From Erythrobacter mangrovi (lineage in GTDB: Bacteria > Pseudomonadota > Alphaproteobacteria > Sphingomonadales > Sphingomonadaceae): 64,000 bases of DNA. The stretch's first letter is position 1. The number at the start of each line of letters is the position of its first letter. Positions 18,381-27,266 of the stretch are shown in pieces. A program made the position numbers and the translations under genes. The stretch is taken from the NCBI RefSeq assembly GCF_013260645.1, contig NZ_CP053921.1:1309763-1373762 (forward strand). Direction: 5' to 3'. The notes beneath the pieces are model-generated. The model was not told where the DNA came from and did not search any database. It saw only the letters and a program-made list of their open reading frames with translations.

Positions 18381-19982
18381 ATGGGTTGGTTGCGGAGATT
18401 CAGGAGCGATGAAAGCGGGGCCAGCGCCGCGCTTTACGCGCTGGCTCTTCCCGCCCTGGTTGCTGCAGCTGGGATCGGTTTCGATTATGCCCGAGTCGCC
18501 GGGATGGACTCCGAACTGCAGAATGCAGCCGACCAGTCGGCCCTGGCGGGTGCGACCCAACTCGACCAGCTGAGCGACTCGATCACCCGCGCGACCGCAG
18601 CGGCCCGTAACGTAAGCTTACCCGCGATCAATCAGACGCTGTTTTCCAACGATAGCGAAGGGCTGACCGTCGATGTTCCCGATGGCCAGGTCTACTTTTA
18701 CGCTACCCAGGCAGATGCTGAGGCCGATACCAATCGGGTAACCGACGCTGCGCTGGCCCGCTTCATTCGCGTTAAGGTTGAGACCCGTCGGGCCAACTAT
18801 GCTCTGACGCCGGTGGTCGGTGCCTTCTTCGGCGATATCTCTGCCGAAGCTGTGGCGGGCATCGGATCGGCAGTGTGCCGCATTCCGCCCCTGATGATCT
18901 GCAACCCCGACGAACCGTTGAACAACACGGACGAGAACGTCGACTTCATCGCTGCCAACCATGTCGGACAGGGCCTGTTGGTGGTTCAGCAGGGCTTCTG
19001 GGATCCCGGCGCGTTCGGATTTCTCGACCTGGGCGCAGGCGCAACTGGTGTGGAACAGGCGCTCGCATGGGTTTCACCAACGGGCAACTGCATCCCGGTC
19101 AATGGTCCCGAGGTGATCGACGCCGAGATCGAACCAGGCCTCAAGGCATCGACACAGGAAGCGATCAACACCCGCTTCGACGTATATGACAGCTGCCCGG
19201 CTGGCGGGACCTGCCCGTCCTCGATCAATGCGATCAAGGACGTGACGCATATTTCGGACACCGCGGGCGTTCCGGACTTCAGCAATGGCAAGGCCTGCAC
19301 CTTTGGCCAGAATGGTGAATCGAATGGCTGGCTGGAGCCGACCAATCCGTACCTGCCCACCGCCGACGCAGCGCTACCCGATACCGTAACGCCCAGCGCT
19401 ATGGGGCATCCGCGAGATGTATGCCATGCGATCGATCCACGCAGTTGCGGCCGTTTCGGCGACGGTTTCTGGGATCGCGACGCCTATTTCCGCTCGCGCT
19501 ACGGCTGGACCCAACAGCAGTGGCTGGACAATACGGGACTATCTCTTGGTGCGGGAGCCCGGCCAAAGACGCCGACGCGCTACGATGTCTACAAGTGGGA
19601 AATCGCAAATCGCGGTAGCACATTCGATGGCGCCACCGTTCTTGGCAATCAGGTCAATGGAACGCGAACCAATTATGGAACGCCGATCTGCAGCCCCCAC
19701 AAGTCCTACGGCTCGGGCTCCATCCCGGCAGACGATGTAGCCGACCGGCGACGGATGTCGGTGGCAGTGATCAACTGTCATGCCGAAGATGTGCGGGGCA
19801 AGAGCGGCCCCTACCGGATCCGCAAGTTCATCGACGTGTTCCTCGTCGAACCCAGCCTCAAACGGACGCGGACCGCGAAGACCGATATTTACATGGAAAT
19901 CATCGGCGAATCCGATGCGAGTGCGGTCGGCGAAACAGCAGGGACGGTCATCCGCCGCGATGTTCCGTATCTGATCAAGTGA
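18381..19982 (+). CDS. tadG: TadG-like pilus assembly protein
   Basis: Protein of 533 residues with a TadG/Flp-like N terminus: DESGASAALYALALP followed by a hydrophobic helix and the QNAADQSALAGA segment typical of the Tad (PF13400) family. The long C-terminal part is extracellular or periplasmic, with several Cys pairs (SCPAGGTCPSS) and an aromatic-rich middle. Likely a pseudopilin or pilus-linked anchor. Start ATG at 18381, 17 bases after the lipoprotein gene; the stop overlaps the next start. Confidence 0.87.
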   Translation: MGWLRRFRSDESGASAALYALALPALVAAAGIGFDYARVAGMDSELQNAADQSALAGATQLDQLSDSITRATAAARNVSLPAINQTLFSNDSEGLTVDVPDGQVYFYATQADAEADTNRVTDAALARFIRVKVETRRANYALTPVVGAFFGDISAEAVAGIGSAVCRIPPLMICNPDEPLNNTDENVDFIAANHVGQGLLVVQQGFWDPGAFGFLDLGAGATGVEQALAWVSPTGNCIPVNGPEVIDAEIEPGLKASTQEAINTRFDVYDSCPAGGTCPSSINAIKDVTHISDTAGVPDFSNGKACTFGQNGESNGWLEPTNPYLPTADAALPDTVTPSAMGHPRDVCHAIDPRSCGRFGDGFWDRDAYFRSRYGWTQQQWLDNTGLSLGAGARPKTPTRYDVYKWEIANRGSTFDGATVLGNQVNGTRTNYGTPICSPHKSYGSGSIPADDVADRRRMSVAVINCHAEDVRGKSGPYRIRKFIDVFLVEPSLKRTRTAKTDIYMEIIGESDASAVGETAGTVIRRDVPYLIK

Positions 19983-20476
19983 GGCGCTTGCGATCCTTTG
20001 TTGGCCGACAGGATGGCGCCGCCGCGGCCGAGCTTGCGCTGCTGCTGCCCTTGCTGGTGCTCATGCTGTTTGGCGCGTTGGAAGTGTCCTATTACTTCTA
20101 CAACCAGCACCAGGTGGTGAAGGGCGTGCGCGATGGCGCCCGCTATGCCAGCAGGCAGAGCTTTACCTCGATCAACTGCGATTCCGGCTCCTCGATCCCC
20201 ACTGCGGTGGAGACGGCCATCAAGGAAGTCACCCGCACCGGCCGCCCGTCGGGCGGTACCACGCGGGTGCCCGGCTGGGTCAATGCGGACGTTACGGTTG
20301 CGGTGATCTGTCCGGGAACCGCGGTTACGACAGGGATCTATACCGGCGAGACCAATGCTCCTGTTGTCAGCATAACCGCCAGCGTCGACTATCAATCGCT
20401 GTTCGATGGGGTCGGCGTGCTGACCGACAGCTATAGCCTCAATGCAACCCAGCAAGCCGCGGTGATGGGCATATGA
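19979..20476 (+). CDS. tadE: TadE-like pseudopilin
   Basis: Pseudopilin of 165 residues. N-terminal DGAAAAELALLLPLLVL is the TadE signature, giving prepilin processing after Gly and a membrane helix. The rest is strand-rich with two cysteines (SINCDSG and VICPG). Starts at a GTG overlapping the tadG stop (GTGA) and ends overlapping the next gene (ATGA). Probably a minor component of the pilus base. Confidence 0.88.
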   Translation: MRRLRSFVGRQDGAAAAELALLLPLLVLMLFGALEVSYYFYNQHQVVKGVRDGARYASRQSFTSINCDSGSSIPTAVETAIKEVTRTGRPSGGTTRVPGWVNADVTVAVICPGTAVTTGIYTGETNAPVVSITASVDYQSLFDGVGVLTDSYSLNATQQAAVMGI

Positions 20477-21093
20477 CCGCGCGATCCTTCCTTCGCCGGT
20501 TCCTCGCGGACCAGACTGGCGCCGTGGCAGAGTTCGCGCTGCTGCTGCCTCTGATCATGCTGTTCATGCTCGGGCTCATCGATGCCGGGCGCTATGCCTA
20601 TGATTTCAACCGCGGCGAGAAAGCGACACAGATCGGGGCCCGCGTAGCGGTGGTGACCGATCCGCTGGTGCAGCAACTCACTACCTACACTTTTTCCGGC
20701 GTGACGGTTGGCGGGGTCCAACTGGGCCAGGGCGACCGAATTCCGCAGGGAGCCTTGGGTACGATCACCTGCACGTCGACCGGCTGCACCTGCACGGTGG
20801 CGCCGTGCCTCGGGGGCACCCTCACCTTGGACACGGCCGCGTTCGCCGTCATGGCGAACCGCATCAAGCAGATCTGGCCGAAGGTCGAGGATGCGGACAT
20901 CACGGTCGAATATACGGGATCTGGCCTCGGTTACGCAGGCAACCCATCCGGAATGGATATCGCACCGTTTGTTACAGTGCGATTGGCCAATATGGATTTT
21001 ACGTCAATATTTCTGTTCGGAACGACCGTGGGTCTTCCGGATTTTCACTATACACTAACAATGGAAGACGGGGCGGGGGTAAATTACAACTAA
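20473..21093 (+). CDS. Second TadE-like pseudopilin
   Basis: Paralogue of the preceding gene, 206 residues: TGAVAEFALLLPLIMLF matches the TadE N terminus with Glu at +5, followed by IDAGRYAYDF. A Cys-rich insert (TCTSTGCTCTVAPC) distinguishes it. It occupies the position of TadF in other loci. Start overlaps the previous stop (ATGA). An 82-base AT-rich gap follows before cpaE. Confidence 0.85.
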   Translation: MTARSFLRRFLADQTGAVAEFALLLPLIMLFMLGLIDAGRYAYDFNRGEKATQIGARVAVVTDPLVQQLTTYTFSGVTVGGVQLGQGDRIPQGALGTITCTSTGCTCTVAPCLGGTLTLDTAAFAVMANRIKQIWPKVEDADITVEYTGSGLGYAGNPSGMDIAPFVTVRLANMDFTSIFLFGTTVGLPDFHYTLTMEDGAGVNYN

Positions 21094-21175
21094 TAGAGAC
21101 ATTTCGGTATAATATCTGAATTTGCAATGTCTCAATTTTGTGACGGATTACATGGAAGAGCTTGGAAAGAACACT

Positions 21176-22375
21176 ATGGGCCACGGCGAATACATTGCTG
21201 ATCGAATGAAAGGGGCCGAGTTGCAACTATCCGCACCGCTTTCGGTTATCGCTTCGCCTGAGCATATCGAGGCGCTCCGATCCTCCAGCGGATCGGGCTG
21301 GCTGTCCGATGCCAACTACATTCCCCTTGGCGCTGGTGAGCCTATTCCCGACCAGGAACTTGGCCAGTCCGGGATTGTCCTGTTCGAAGTCGATCCCGCG
21401 ATTCCTGCCAGCATGGACCGTATCCGGCATTTGCATCGGATCAGGCCGGGAATGCCGCAAATCGTTGCGATGCGCGATGTCGACCTGAAACTGGTTCGCA
21501 CGCTTGTCCGCGAAGGGGTTGCGGACGTCGTCGAAATCCCATTCTCCGCGGAGGAGATCCTCCAGACGGTCGTGGCGGTGCTTGAGACCCACCGCGAGGC
21601 GGTTGGCTCCGAGGTACGGCTCGCTCCGCTGATTGCCGTAACCCGAGCGGTTGGCGGCTCCGGAGCGACGACGATCGCGAGCCACCTTGCTGCCGGACTT
21701 GCCGCAGGCAAGGCGCATGCGAAGGTCTGCATCTTCGATCTCGATATCCAGTTCGGCCGGATGGCCGAGGTGCTGGGCCTCACCCCGCGGAGGACGCTGA
21801 GTGACCTGCTCGACGCGGGCGGCCGTATCGACAGCGCCCTGCTGCATACCGTCGCGCAGAGCCACCATGACGGCCTCGACCTGATTGCGGCGCCTGCCGA
21901 GATCGTCCCGATCGAAGCGGTGCGGGCCGAAGACTTGGCGCGGGTCATCGACCTCGCGCGCAAGGAGTATGACTTTGTCGTGCTCGATCTTCCCGCGAGC
22001 CTGACCAACTGGTCGCTCTCGGTTCTGGCAGGCGCCAGCAGCATCGTGATGGTAGTCGAGCAGAGCCTCGCCAGCTTGCGGCAGGCGCGGAGGCGGCTCG
22101 ATCTCTTCCGCAACCTTGGCCTCGACCACCGTCGTGTGTCGATCGTCGTGAATCGGACCGAGAAGAAGCTCTTCAGCTCGATCAACATGGGCGATGTCGA
22201 GGAAGCGCTCGGGCGTCCGGTGCTGGCTGGCGTGTCAGCAGATCCGGCTACCCTGTGCGCAGCCCAGGACCGGGGAATATTGGCGGACGCGGTCCGCCGG
22301 AAGAGCCCATTTGTGTCCGATATGGAAAAGCTGTCCGATCTCATCGCCGCGACAGTCGCGGAGGATGTCCGATGA
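21176..22375 (+). CDS. cpaE: Pilus localisation ATPase CpaE (TadZ)
   Basis: MinD/ParA-family protein of 399 residues that positions the Tad machine at the cell pole. A receiver-like N-terminal domain (to ~140) lacks an obvious phosphorylation site; the ATPase domain begins at AVGGSGATTIASHLA, a deviant Walker A with Gly/Ala in place of the usual Lys, and has FDLDIQFG and VVLDLPASL. The ATG at 21176 follows GGAAAG by 7 bases; in-frame ATGs at 21152 and 21122 are possible. Overlaps cpaF by ATGA. Confidence 0.92.
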   Translation: MGHGEYIADRMKGAELQLSAPLSVIASPEHIEALRSSSGSGWLSDANYIPLGAGEPIPDQELGQSGIVLFEVDPAIPASMDRIRHLHRIRPGMPQIVAMRDVDLKLVRTLVREGVADVVEIPFSAEEILQTVVAVLETHREAVGSEVRLAPLIAVTRAVGGSGATTIASHLAAGLAAGKAHAKVCIFDLDIQFGRMAEVLGLTPRRTLSDLLDAGGRIDSALLHTVAQSHHDGLDLIAAPAEIVPIEAVRAEDLARVIDLARKEYDFVVLDLPASLTNWSLSVLAGASSIVMVVEQSLASLRQARRRLDLFRNLGLDHRRVSIVVNRTEKKLFSSINMGDVEEALGRPVLAGVSADPATLCAAQDRGILADAVRRKSPFVSDMEKLSDLIAATVAEDVR

Positions 22376-23754
22376 AGTGGCAGCTGGGCAATCGGGGCGA
22401 ACCGAGTACCGTCTCAAGCGAGGAGCAAGGCTATGTGCCTGAGATCGCTCGTTCGTTCGAAATCGATGAGGAGCTGGAGAAGCTCCTCTCGCTGAAGACG
22501 GCGATCCATCGCAAGCTGCTGGACCGGATCAACCTTAGCATGCTCGAGCGCCTCTCGCGCGAGCAGATCGAGGAGGAGATCGGGGACATTGTACTGGGTC
22601 TGCTGATCGAGGAGGATGCGGCGCTCAACGCGGCCGAGCGCCAGCGCCTGGTCGGCGAAGTGCTCGATGAACTGCTTGGGCTCGGGCCACTCGAACCACT
22701 GCTGGCGGACGATACGATCACCGATATCCTGGTGAACGGGCACAAGGACGTATTCGTCGAGCGCTTCGGCCTGCTCGAACGCGTATCGACCCGCTTCCAG
22801 GACGAGCGCCACCTGCTCCGCATCATCCAGAAGATCGTGAGTGCGGTTGGACGGCGCGTGGACGAATCTTCGCCGTTCGTCGATGCCCGCCTCGCCGATG
22901 GCTCGCGCGTCAACGCGATCGTTGCCCCGCTGGCGCTCGATGGTTCGCTCCTTTCGATCCGCAAATTCGCCAAGAAGCGCATCGGGATGGAAAAGCTCAT
23001 CGAGCTCGGCAGCATCCCCGCTGCGGTGGCCGAGGTTCTTTCGGCCATCGTCCGATCGCGCCGCAATGTCCTGATTTCGGGCGGTACGGGCTCGGGCAAG
23101 ACGACGCTGCTCAACGCACTGTCTTCCTATATCGACGGGCGCGAACGCATCGTGACGATCGAAGACTCGGCCGAATTGCAGCTGCAACAGGAGCATGTCG
23201 CACGCCTGGAGACGCGGCCGCCGAATATCGAAGGCAAGGGCGAAGTCACTCAGCGAGACCTGGTGAAGAACGCCCTGCGTATGCGGCCCGACCGGATCAT
23301 CGTGGGCGAAGTTCGTGCCGGTGAAGCATTCGACATGCTGCAGGCTATGAATACCGGTCACGACGGCTCCATGACCACCGTCCACGCCAACACGCCCCGT
23401 GACTCGCTGGCTCGTGTCGAGCAGATGATCGGGATGAGCGGGGTCGAAATCTCGCCAACCTCGGCGCGCGCTCAGATCGCTTCCGCAGTCAACGTCGTCA
23501 TTCAGATCGGTCGGCAGGCCGACGGGCGCCGCCGCTTGCTGAGCCTTTCCGAACTGGTCGGAATGGAAGGCCAGACGATCTCGATGCAGGAAATCTTCCG
23601 CTTCAAGATGGAAGGGCGCGGCGAGAACGGAGAGGTGTTGGGACGCCACGAAGCGACCGGCATCAGGCCCAAGTTCCTCGACAGCGCGGCAGAGCACGGC
23701 ATCGCCCTGTCTCCCGACCTGTTCCGTCCCAATCTCGATTTGGGGAGGATCTGA
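22372..23754 (+). CDS. cpaF: Tad pilus secretion ATPase CpaF (TadA)
   Basis: Hexameric motor ATPase of 460 residues powering pilus assembly at the inner membrane. Walker [10 protein letters not shown], Walker B region [12 protein letters not shown] and the His box [14 protein letters not shown] are intact. The ATG at 22372 overlaps the cpaE stop and follows GCGGAGGA; earlier in-frame starts lie inside cpaE. Ends overlapping tadB by one base. Confidence 0.97.
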   Translation: MKWQLGNRGEPSTVSSEEQGYVPEIARSFEIDEELEKLLSLKTAIHRKLLDRINLSMLERLSREQIEEEIGDIVLGLLIEEDAALNAAERQRLVGEVLDELLGLGPLEPLLADDTITDILVNGHKDVFVERFGLLERVSTRFQDERHLLRIIQKIVSAVGRRVDESSPFVDARLADGSRVNAIVAPLALDGSLLSIRKFAKKRIGMEKLIELGSIPAAVAEVLSAIVRSRRNVLISGGTGSGKTTLLNALSSYIDGRERIVTIEDSAELQLQQEHVARLETRPPNIEGKGEVTQRDLVKNALRMRPDRIIVGEVRAGEAFDMLQAMNTGHDGSMTTVHANTPRDSLARVEQMIGMSGVEISPTSARAQIASAVNVVIQIGRQADGRRRLLSLSELVGMEGQTISMQEIFRFKMEGRGENGEVLGRHEATGIRPKFLDSAAEHGIALSPDLFRPNLDLGRI

Positions 23755-24758
23755 TGCTCTCGGGCGACCTTACCCGCTTGCTTATCCTGCTGGCGGTATT
23801 CGCGTCGATCTTCCTCGCGTCGCAGCTGTTCCTGAGGGCGGCGGTCGAAGGGCGCGCGCATATCGGCGCGGTGAATAAGCGGCTCAAGCTGATCGCCACC
23901 GGGCACAAGCGCGAAGAGATCCTTGGAGCGTTGCGCAAGCACGATCCGATGGCAAATCCGCTTAACTTCGGCATCCTCGGCCCGCTCTACAGCGCGTTCC
24001 AGCGAAACCTGCTGATGGCTGCCGTACCGTTTGGATTTGCGCAAATCCTGCTCGGAATGGCGGCTTTTTTCGCCTTGGTAATGTTGGTCGTTACCGTTCT
24101 CGCGCTGTCGTCAGGCTATACCCTCACACTGGGGGTGATCCAGCTTATCATCGCCGTGGCGCTAGCCACCGCGGTCGGCCTGCCGGTGCTGGCGGTAAGC
24201 TACCTCGCGCAGCGGCGGCGCAAGACCATGCAGGAACAGTTCCCGGTGGCGCTGGACATTTTCGTCCGTGCGCTGCGTTCGGGGCATCCGGTTTCCTCTG
24301 CAATCGAGTTGCTCACCCAGGAAATGAACGATCCGATCGGAACAGAGTTCGGCCTTATTGCCGATGAAATTTCCTATGGTGCAGATCTGAACGAGGCACT
24401 GGATGACATGGCAGAACGCTGGGATCTCGATGACCTGCGTATGTTCAGCGTTTCCCTGTCGGTTCAGAACGAGACCGGTGGCAACCTGGCCGAAATCCTC
24501 GACAGCCTGTCCAAGGTCATCCGGGAGCGGGCCAGCCTGTACCTGAAGGTCCGCGCGCTCAGTTCCGAAGGGCGTATGACGGGCTGGCTCCTCACAGGGC
24601 TGCCGGTGCTTACCTTCGTGATCCTGTTTTCGATGAACCCCCAATTCTACCTGGAGGTAGCGGGCGACCCCATCTTCATGATCGGCTTCCCGGCGATGAT
24701 CCTCTGGTTCTTCGTCGGGGTTTTCTGGATCAAGAACCTCGTGAACCTGAAGGTGTGA
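23754..24758 (+). CDS. tadB: Tad inner-membrane platform protein TadB
   Basis: Type II secretion F-family membrane protein, 334 residues, with hydrophobic helices near the N terminus (~7-25), in the middle (~85-150) and at the C terminus (~280-330). The GspF-type core (MQEQFPVALDIFVRALRSGHP) lies between. It forms with TadC the platform turned by CpaF. Start overlaps the cpaF stop (TGATG). Confidence 0.93.
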   Translation: MLSGDLTRLLILLAVFASIFLASQLFLRAAVEGRAHIGAVNKRLKLIATGHKREEILGALRKHDPMANPLNFGILGPLYSAFQRNLLMAAVPFGFAQILLGMAAFFALVMLVVTVLALSSGYTLTLGVIQLIIAVALATAVGLPVLAVSYLAQRRRKTMQEQFPVALDIFVRALRSGHPVSSAIELLTQEMNDPIGTEFGLIADEISYGADLNEALDDMAERWDLDDLRMFSVSLSVQNETGGNLAEILDSLSKVIRERASLYLKVRALSSEGRMTGWLLTGLPVLTFVILFSMNPQFYLEVAGDPIFMIGFPAMILWFFVGVFWIKNLVNLKV

Positions 24759-24759
24759 G

Positions 24760-25725
24760 ATGCTGAACTTTCTTGTCACCAACCAACTGGCCAGACTGTC
24801 GCTTCTCGCACTCGTTTTTGCCTTGGTCATTTTCGCCGTCATCAGCGTCGGCCGGATTTCGGCGCGGCGAATCGAGACCCGCCAGAACATCCAGCAGATT
24901 GCTGGCGGCGGCATCAAGCGGCGAGACACGCTCCAGGACAAGCGCTCCAGCGCATGGGCCGACCTGGCTGACAGGCTGGAACGAGCGGGGCTCAATCTTT
25001 CCGATACGCAGGGGGATGTCCTTCGCGACAAGCTGTTGGCTGCTGGCTATACGTCCCCAGCAGCGCCGAAGATTTTCACGCTTGCGCGACTGGTGCTTAT
25101 CTTTGCACTGCCGCTCGCCTTGTTCGCCTATCTACAACTGGCTGGCACGGAACTGGGCGGTGCCGGCCTATACCTCTACGGCTCGTTGGCAGCCCTGCTT
25201 GGATTGTATCTCCCCAACCTGATCGTCTCCGCCAAGGCGGACCGTCGGCGCGAGGCGGTCACCAATGGCTTCCCCGACTGCCTCGACCTGATGCTCGTCT
25301 GCGTTGAAGCCGGACTCGGTCTCGAAGCCTCGATGGATCGCGTGGGCCGCGAAATGGTGCACTCGCATCCGTTGATTGCGGGCATCATGCTGGAGGTGAC
25401 CTTGCAGTTGCGCGCCGGCGCCCGGCGCGAGGACGCCTTGCGCCGCATGGGCGAAAAGAGCGGCGTCACGGAGATCAAGAGCTTCGCGACCCTCCTCATT
25501 CAGTCGGACAAGCTCGGCACCAGTGTGGCGGATACGCTGAGGGTCTACTCCGCGGAGATGAGAGAGAAGCGGAGGATGCGGGCCGAGGAGCGGGCGCATC
25601 GCCTGCCCGTCCTCATCTCGATCCCGCTCGTCGTAAACATGCTGCCGACGATGATCGGCGTGCTGATGATGCCCGGAATTATCAGGGTCATTCGCGAACT
25701 GTTGCCTGCAATGGGAGGAAATTGA
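24760..25725 (+). CDS. tadC: Tad inner-membrane platform protein TadC
   Basis: Second GspF-family protein, 321 residues, starting one base after tadB ends. Core segment GFPDCLDLMLVCVEAGLGLE is the TadC equivalent of the TadB motif. Helices flank the core, with the last near VVNMLPTMIGVLMMPG. Partners TadB at the inner-membrane base of the pilus. Confidence 0.93.
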   Translation: MLNFLVTNQLARLSLLALVFALVIFAVISVGRISARRIETRQNIQQIAGGGIKRRDTLQDKRSSAWADLADRLERAGLNLSDTQGDVLRDKLLAAGYTSPAAPKIFTLARLVLIFALPLALFAYLQLAGTELGGAGLYLYGSLAALLGLYLPNLIVSAKADRRREAVTNGFPDCLDLMLVCVEAGLGLEASMDRVGREMVHSHPLIAGIMLEVTLQLRAGARREDALRRMGEKSGVTEIKSFATLLIQSDKLGTSVADTLRVYSAEMREKRRMRAEERAHRLPVLISIPLVVNMLPTMIGVLMMPGIIRVIRELLPAMGGN

Positions 25726-25727
25726 CC

Positions 25728-26402
25728 ATGCTTGAAGTCAGGAAAATCTTGGTAGTAGCCACGATGGCTGCGGCCGTCGCAGGGTGTCAGTCTTCGCCTT
25801 GGCATGGGCGTTTCATGGCCAAAGCGAACGCTTCACCGTCGCTTCGCGGAAGTGAAACCGGTGCCCAGCAATTGGAAGAAGGCCGGCAATATCTGAGGGA
25901 GGGCAACCTCTCGCGCGCCGTCGCTTCCTTCCAGCTGGCGCGATTGGATAGCGATAGCGCGGCCGAAGCCAACAATGGCCTTGCGGTCGTCTATGCCAAG
26001 CTTGGTCGTCCGGACCTTGCCGAACGCTATTTCCGGACGGCGATCCTGCTGAAGCCGGACGACACGCGGTACGTCGCAAATTTGTTGCGACTGCAAGGCC
26101 GGGTCCTGATGGCCAGGCAGAGAACCGCGACCGCCCGGCTCGCGTCGGCGACCGCCGCACCCGTTGCCAGGCCTTCGGCGGCGTCCGTTCGTGTGCATCG
26201 AGTCTCGGCCGGTGAGTTCCGTATCCAGACTGCCGAACCGGAGCGGGCACCCACGATGAAAATCGAGTATCGGCAGGCTGCCGTAGTTCAGCCCATTCCC
26301 GCTGAGGAGGCTTCGGCGCCTTCCCTGCCCGAGATCGAGTTGGCAAGCGCCCATTCATCGCGTCCGTTCGAGGTAGTGTTCGCGCCGTGGCTGCAGAAAT
26401 AG
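25728..26402 (+). CDS. tadD: TPR lipoprotein TadD
   Basis: Lipoprotein of 224 residues: lipobox VAGC (Cys at ~20), then TPR helices (GRQYLREGNLSRAVASFQLA, NNGLAVVYAKLGRPDLAERYF) and an Ala/Pro-rich C-terminal tail. TadD proteins help secretin assembly in the Tad system. The ATG at 25728 sits 7 bases after GGGAGGAA; a TTG at 25722 is less likely. Ends 16 bases inside cpaA. Confidence 0.87.
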   Translation: MLEVRKILVVATMAAAVAGCQSSPWHGRFMAKANASPSLRGSETGAQQLEEGRQYLREGNLSRAVASFQLARLDSDSAAEANNGLAVVYAKLGRPDLAERYFRTAILLKPDDTRYVANLLRLQGRVLMARQRTATARLASATAAPVARPSAASVRVHRVSAGEFRIQTAEPERAPTMKIEYRQAAVVQPIPAEEASAPSLPEIELASAHSSRPFEVVFAPWLQK

Positions 26403-26854
26403 CGCTGGCCCTTGCGGTCGCTATTGGGCTGACGGGCGCGGTTTGGGATGTCCGAACCCGCCGCATCCCCAATCTCCTGGTGCTCCCCCTGGCGGTCGCG
26501 GCGGTAGGCGCGACTGTCCTGGGGGCCGATTGGTCGGTGCTCGGCTCAACCGCGCTGCACGCGGCAATCGCCTTGGTCGTTGGAATGCTGCTCTTTGCGG
26601 GCCGGCTGATTGGGGCCGGGGACGCGAAGTTCTACGCTGCGGCAGCGCTTGCAATTCCGTTGGATCGGGCACTGCCGATGCTGGGCTGGGTGGCCCTGAG
26701 CGGCCTTGCCTTGGTTGCGCTCATGACGATTTGGTATCGCGGACTCAAGATAACCCGAAACGGCGAAAGGCAGAGCTGGACGTTGCCCTATGCCGTCCCG
26801 ATTTTCTGCGGATTTCTGGCCGAGTCGTGGCCAAGACTCGAGGTCGTTTTTTAG
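26387..26854 (+). CDS. cpaA: Prepilin peptidase CpaA (TadV)
   Basis: Membrane aspartic peptidase of 155 residues that cuts Flp and TadE-type prepilins. The two catalytic aspartates are visible in WDVRTRRIPN and in the GxGD motif GAGDAKFYAA. Short A24 family form without the N-terminal methylase domain, as usual for TadV. GTG start overlapping tadD. Last gene of the operon; no clear terminator follows beyond a T-run over the stop codon. Confidence 0.93.
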   Translation: MAAEIALALAVAIGLTGAVWDVRTRRIPNLLVLPLAVAAVGATVLGADWSVLGSTALHAAIALVVGMLLFAGRLIGAGDAKFYAAAALAIPLDRALPMLGWVALSGLALVALMTIWYRGLKITRNGERQSWTLPYAVPIFCGFLAESWPRLEVVF

Positions 26855-27266
26855 CGCGTCCACCCGGAGTCGCCTTTTAATCGACCCTCAAATTGGCAAC
26901 CGGTGTCCCTATTGAGAGACCAGTCCAGCCGCGGGACACCTCCAAAATTCCCGTAATTTCGCTATAAATCCTTATTTATCAATGTGTTGATTCAAGGTCA
27001 TCGATTGCGCTCAAGGTTGCTTAAAAGAATCCCTAAACGGTTAATTCTATTGCAACTACGCCAGATCGCTGATTTCATTGTGAGAACGAATCATCGCATG
27101 CCGGGAGCGTCCCGTCGTTGCGAAATGAACCGGAACGGGCCGCGAAGCACTGGATCGAAGGAAGACTGCGCCCGACTCGTTTCGGGTGAGCCTTCGGTGT
27201 TTTCGGTGCTTCGCGTGCGGCATCGACATTGTCGGTGTCCTTCCGTTCTGTGCGGAGGGACTTGTA
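26855..27266. other. 412-bp noncoding region before the adhesin gene
   Basis: No gene is supported here. The middle part (about 26945-27050) is AT-rich and is the likely promoter region of the adhesin gene; one weak candidate is TTGCTT at 27017-27022 and TTAATT at 27041-27046, 18 bp apart, giving a leader of over 200 bases. Reading frames crossing it end in unlikely Cys/Arg-rich sequence. Confidence 0.4.

Noticed and set aside
22255-22371. Upstream extension of cpaF by 39 codons
   Set aside because: Lies inside cpaE; the ATG at 22372 has a ribosome site and the usual ATGA overlap.
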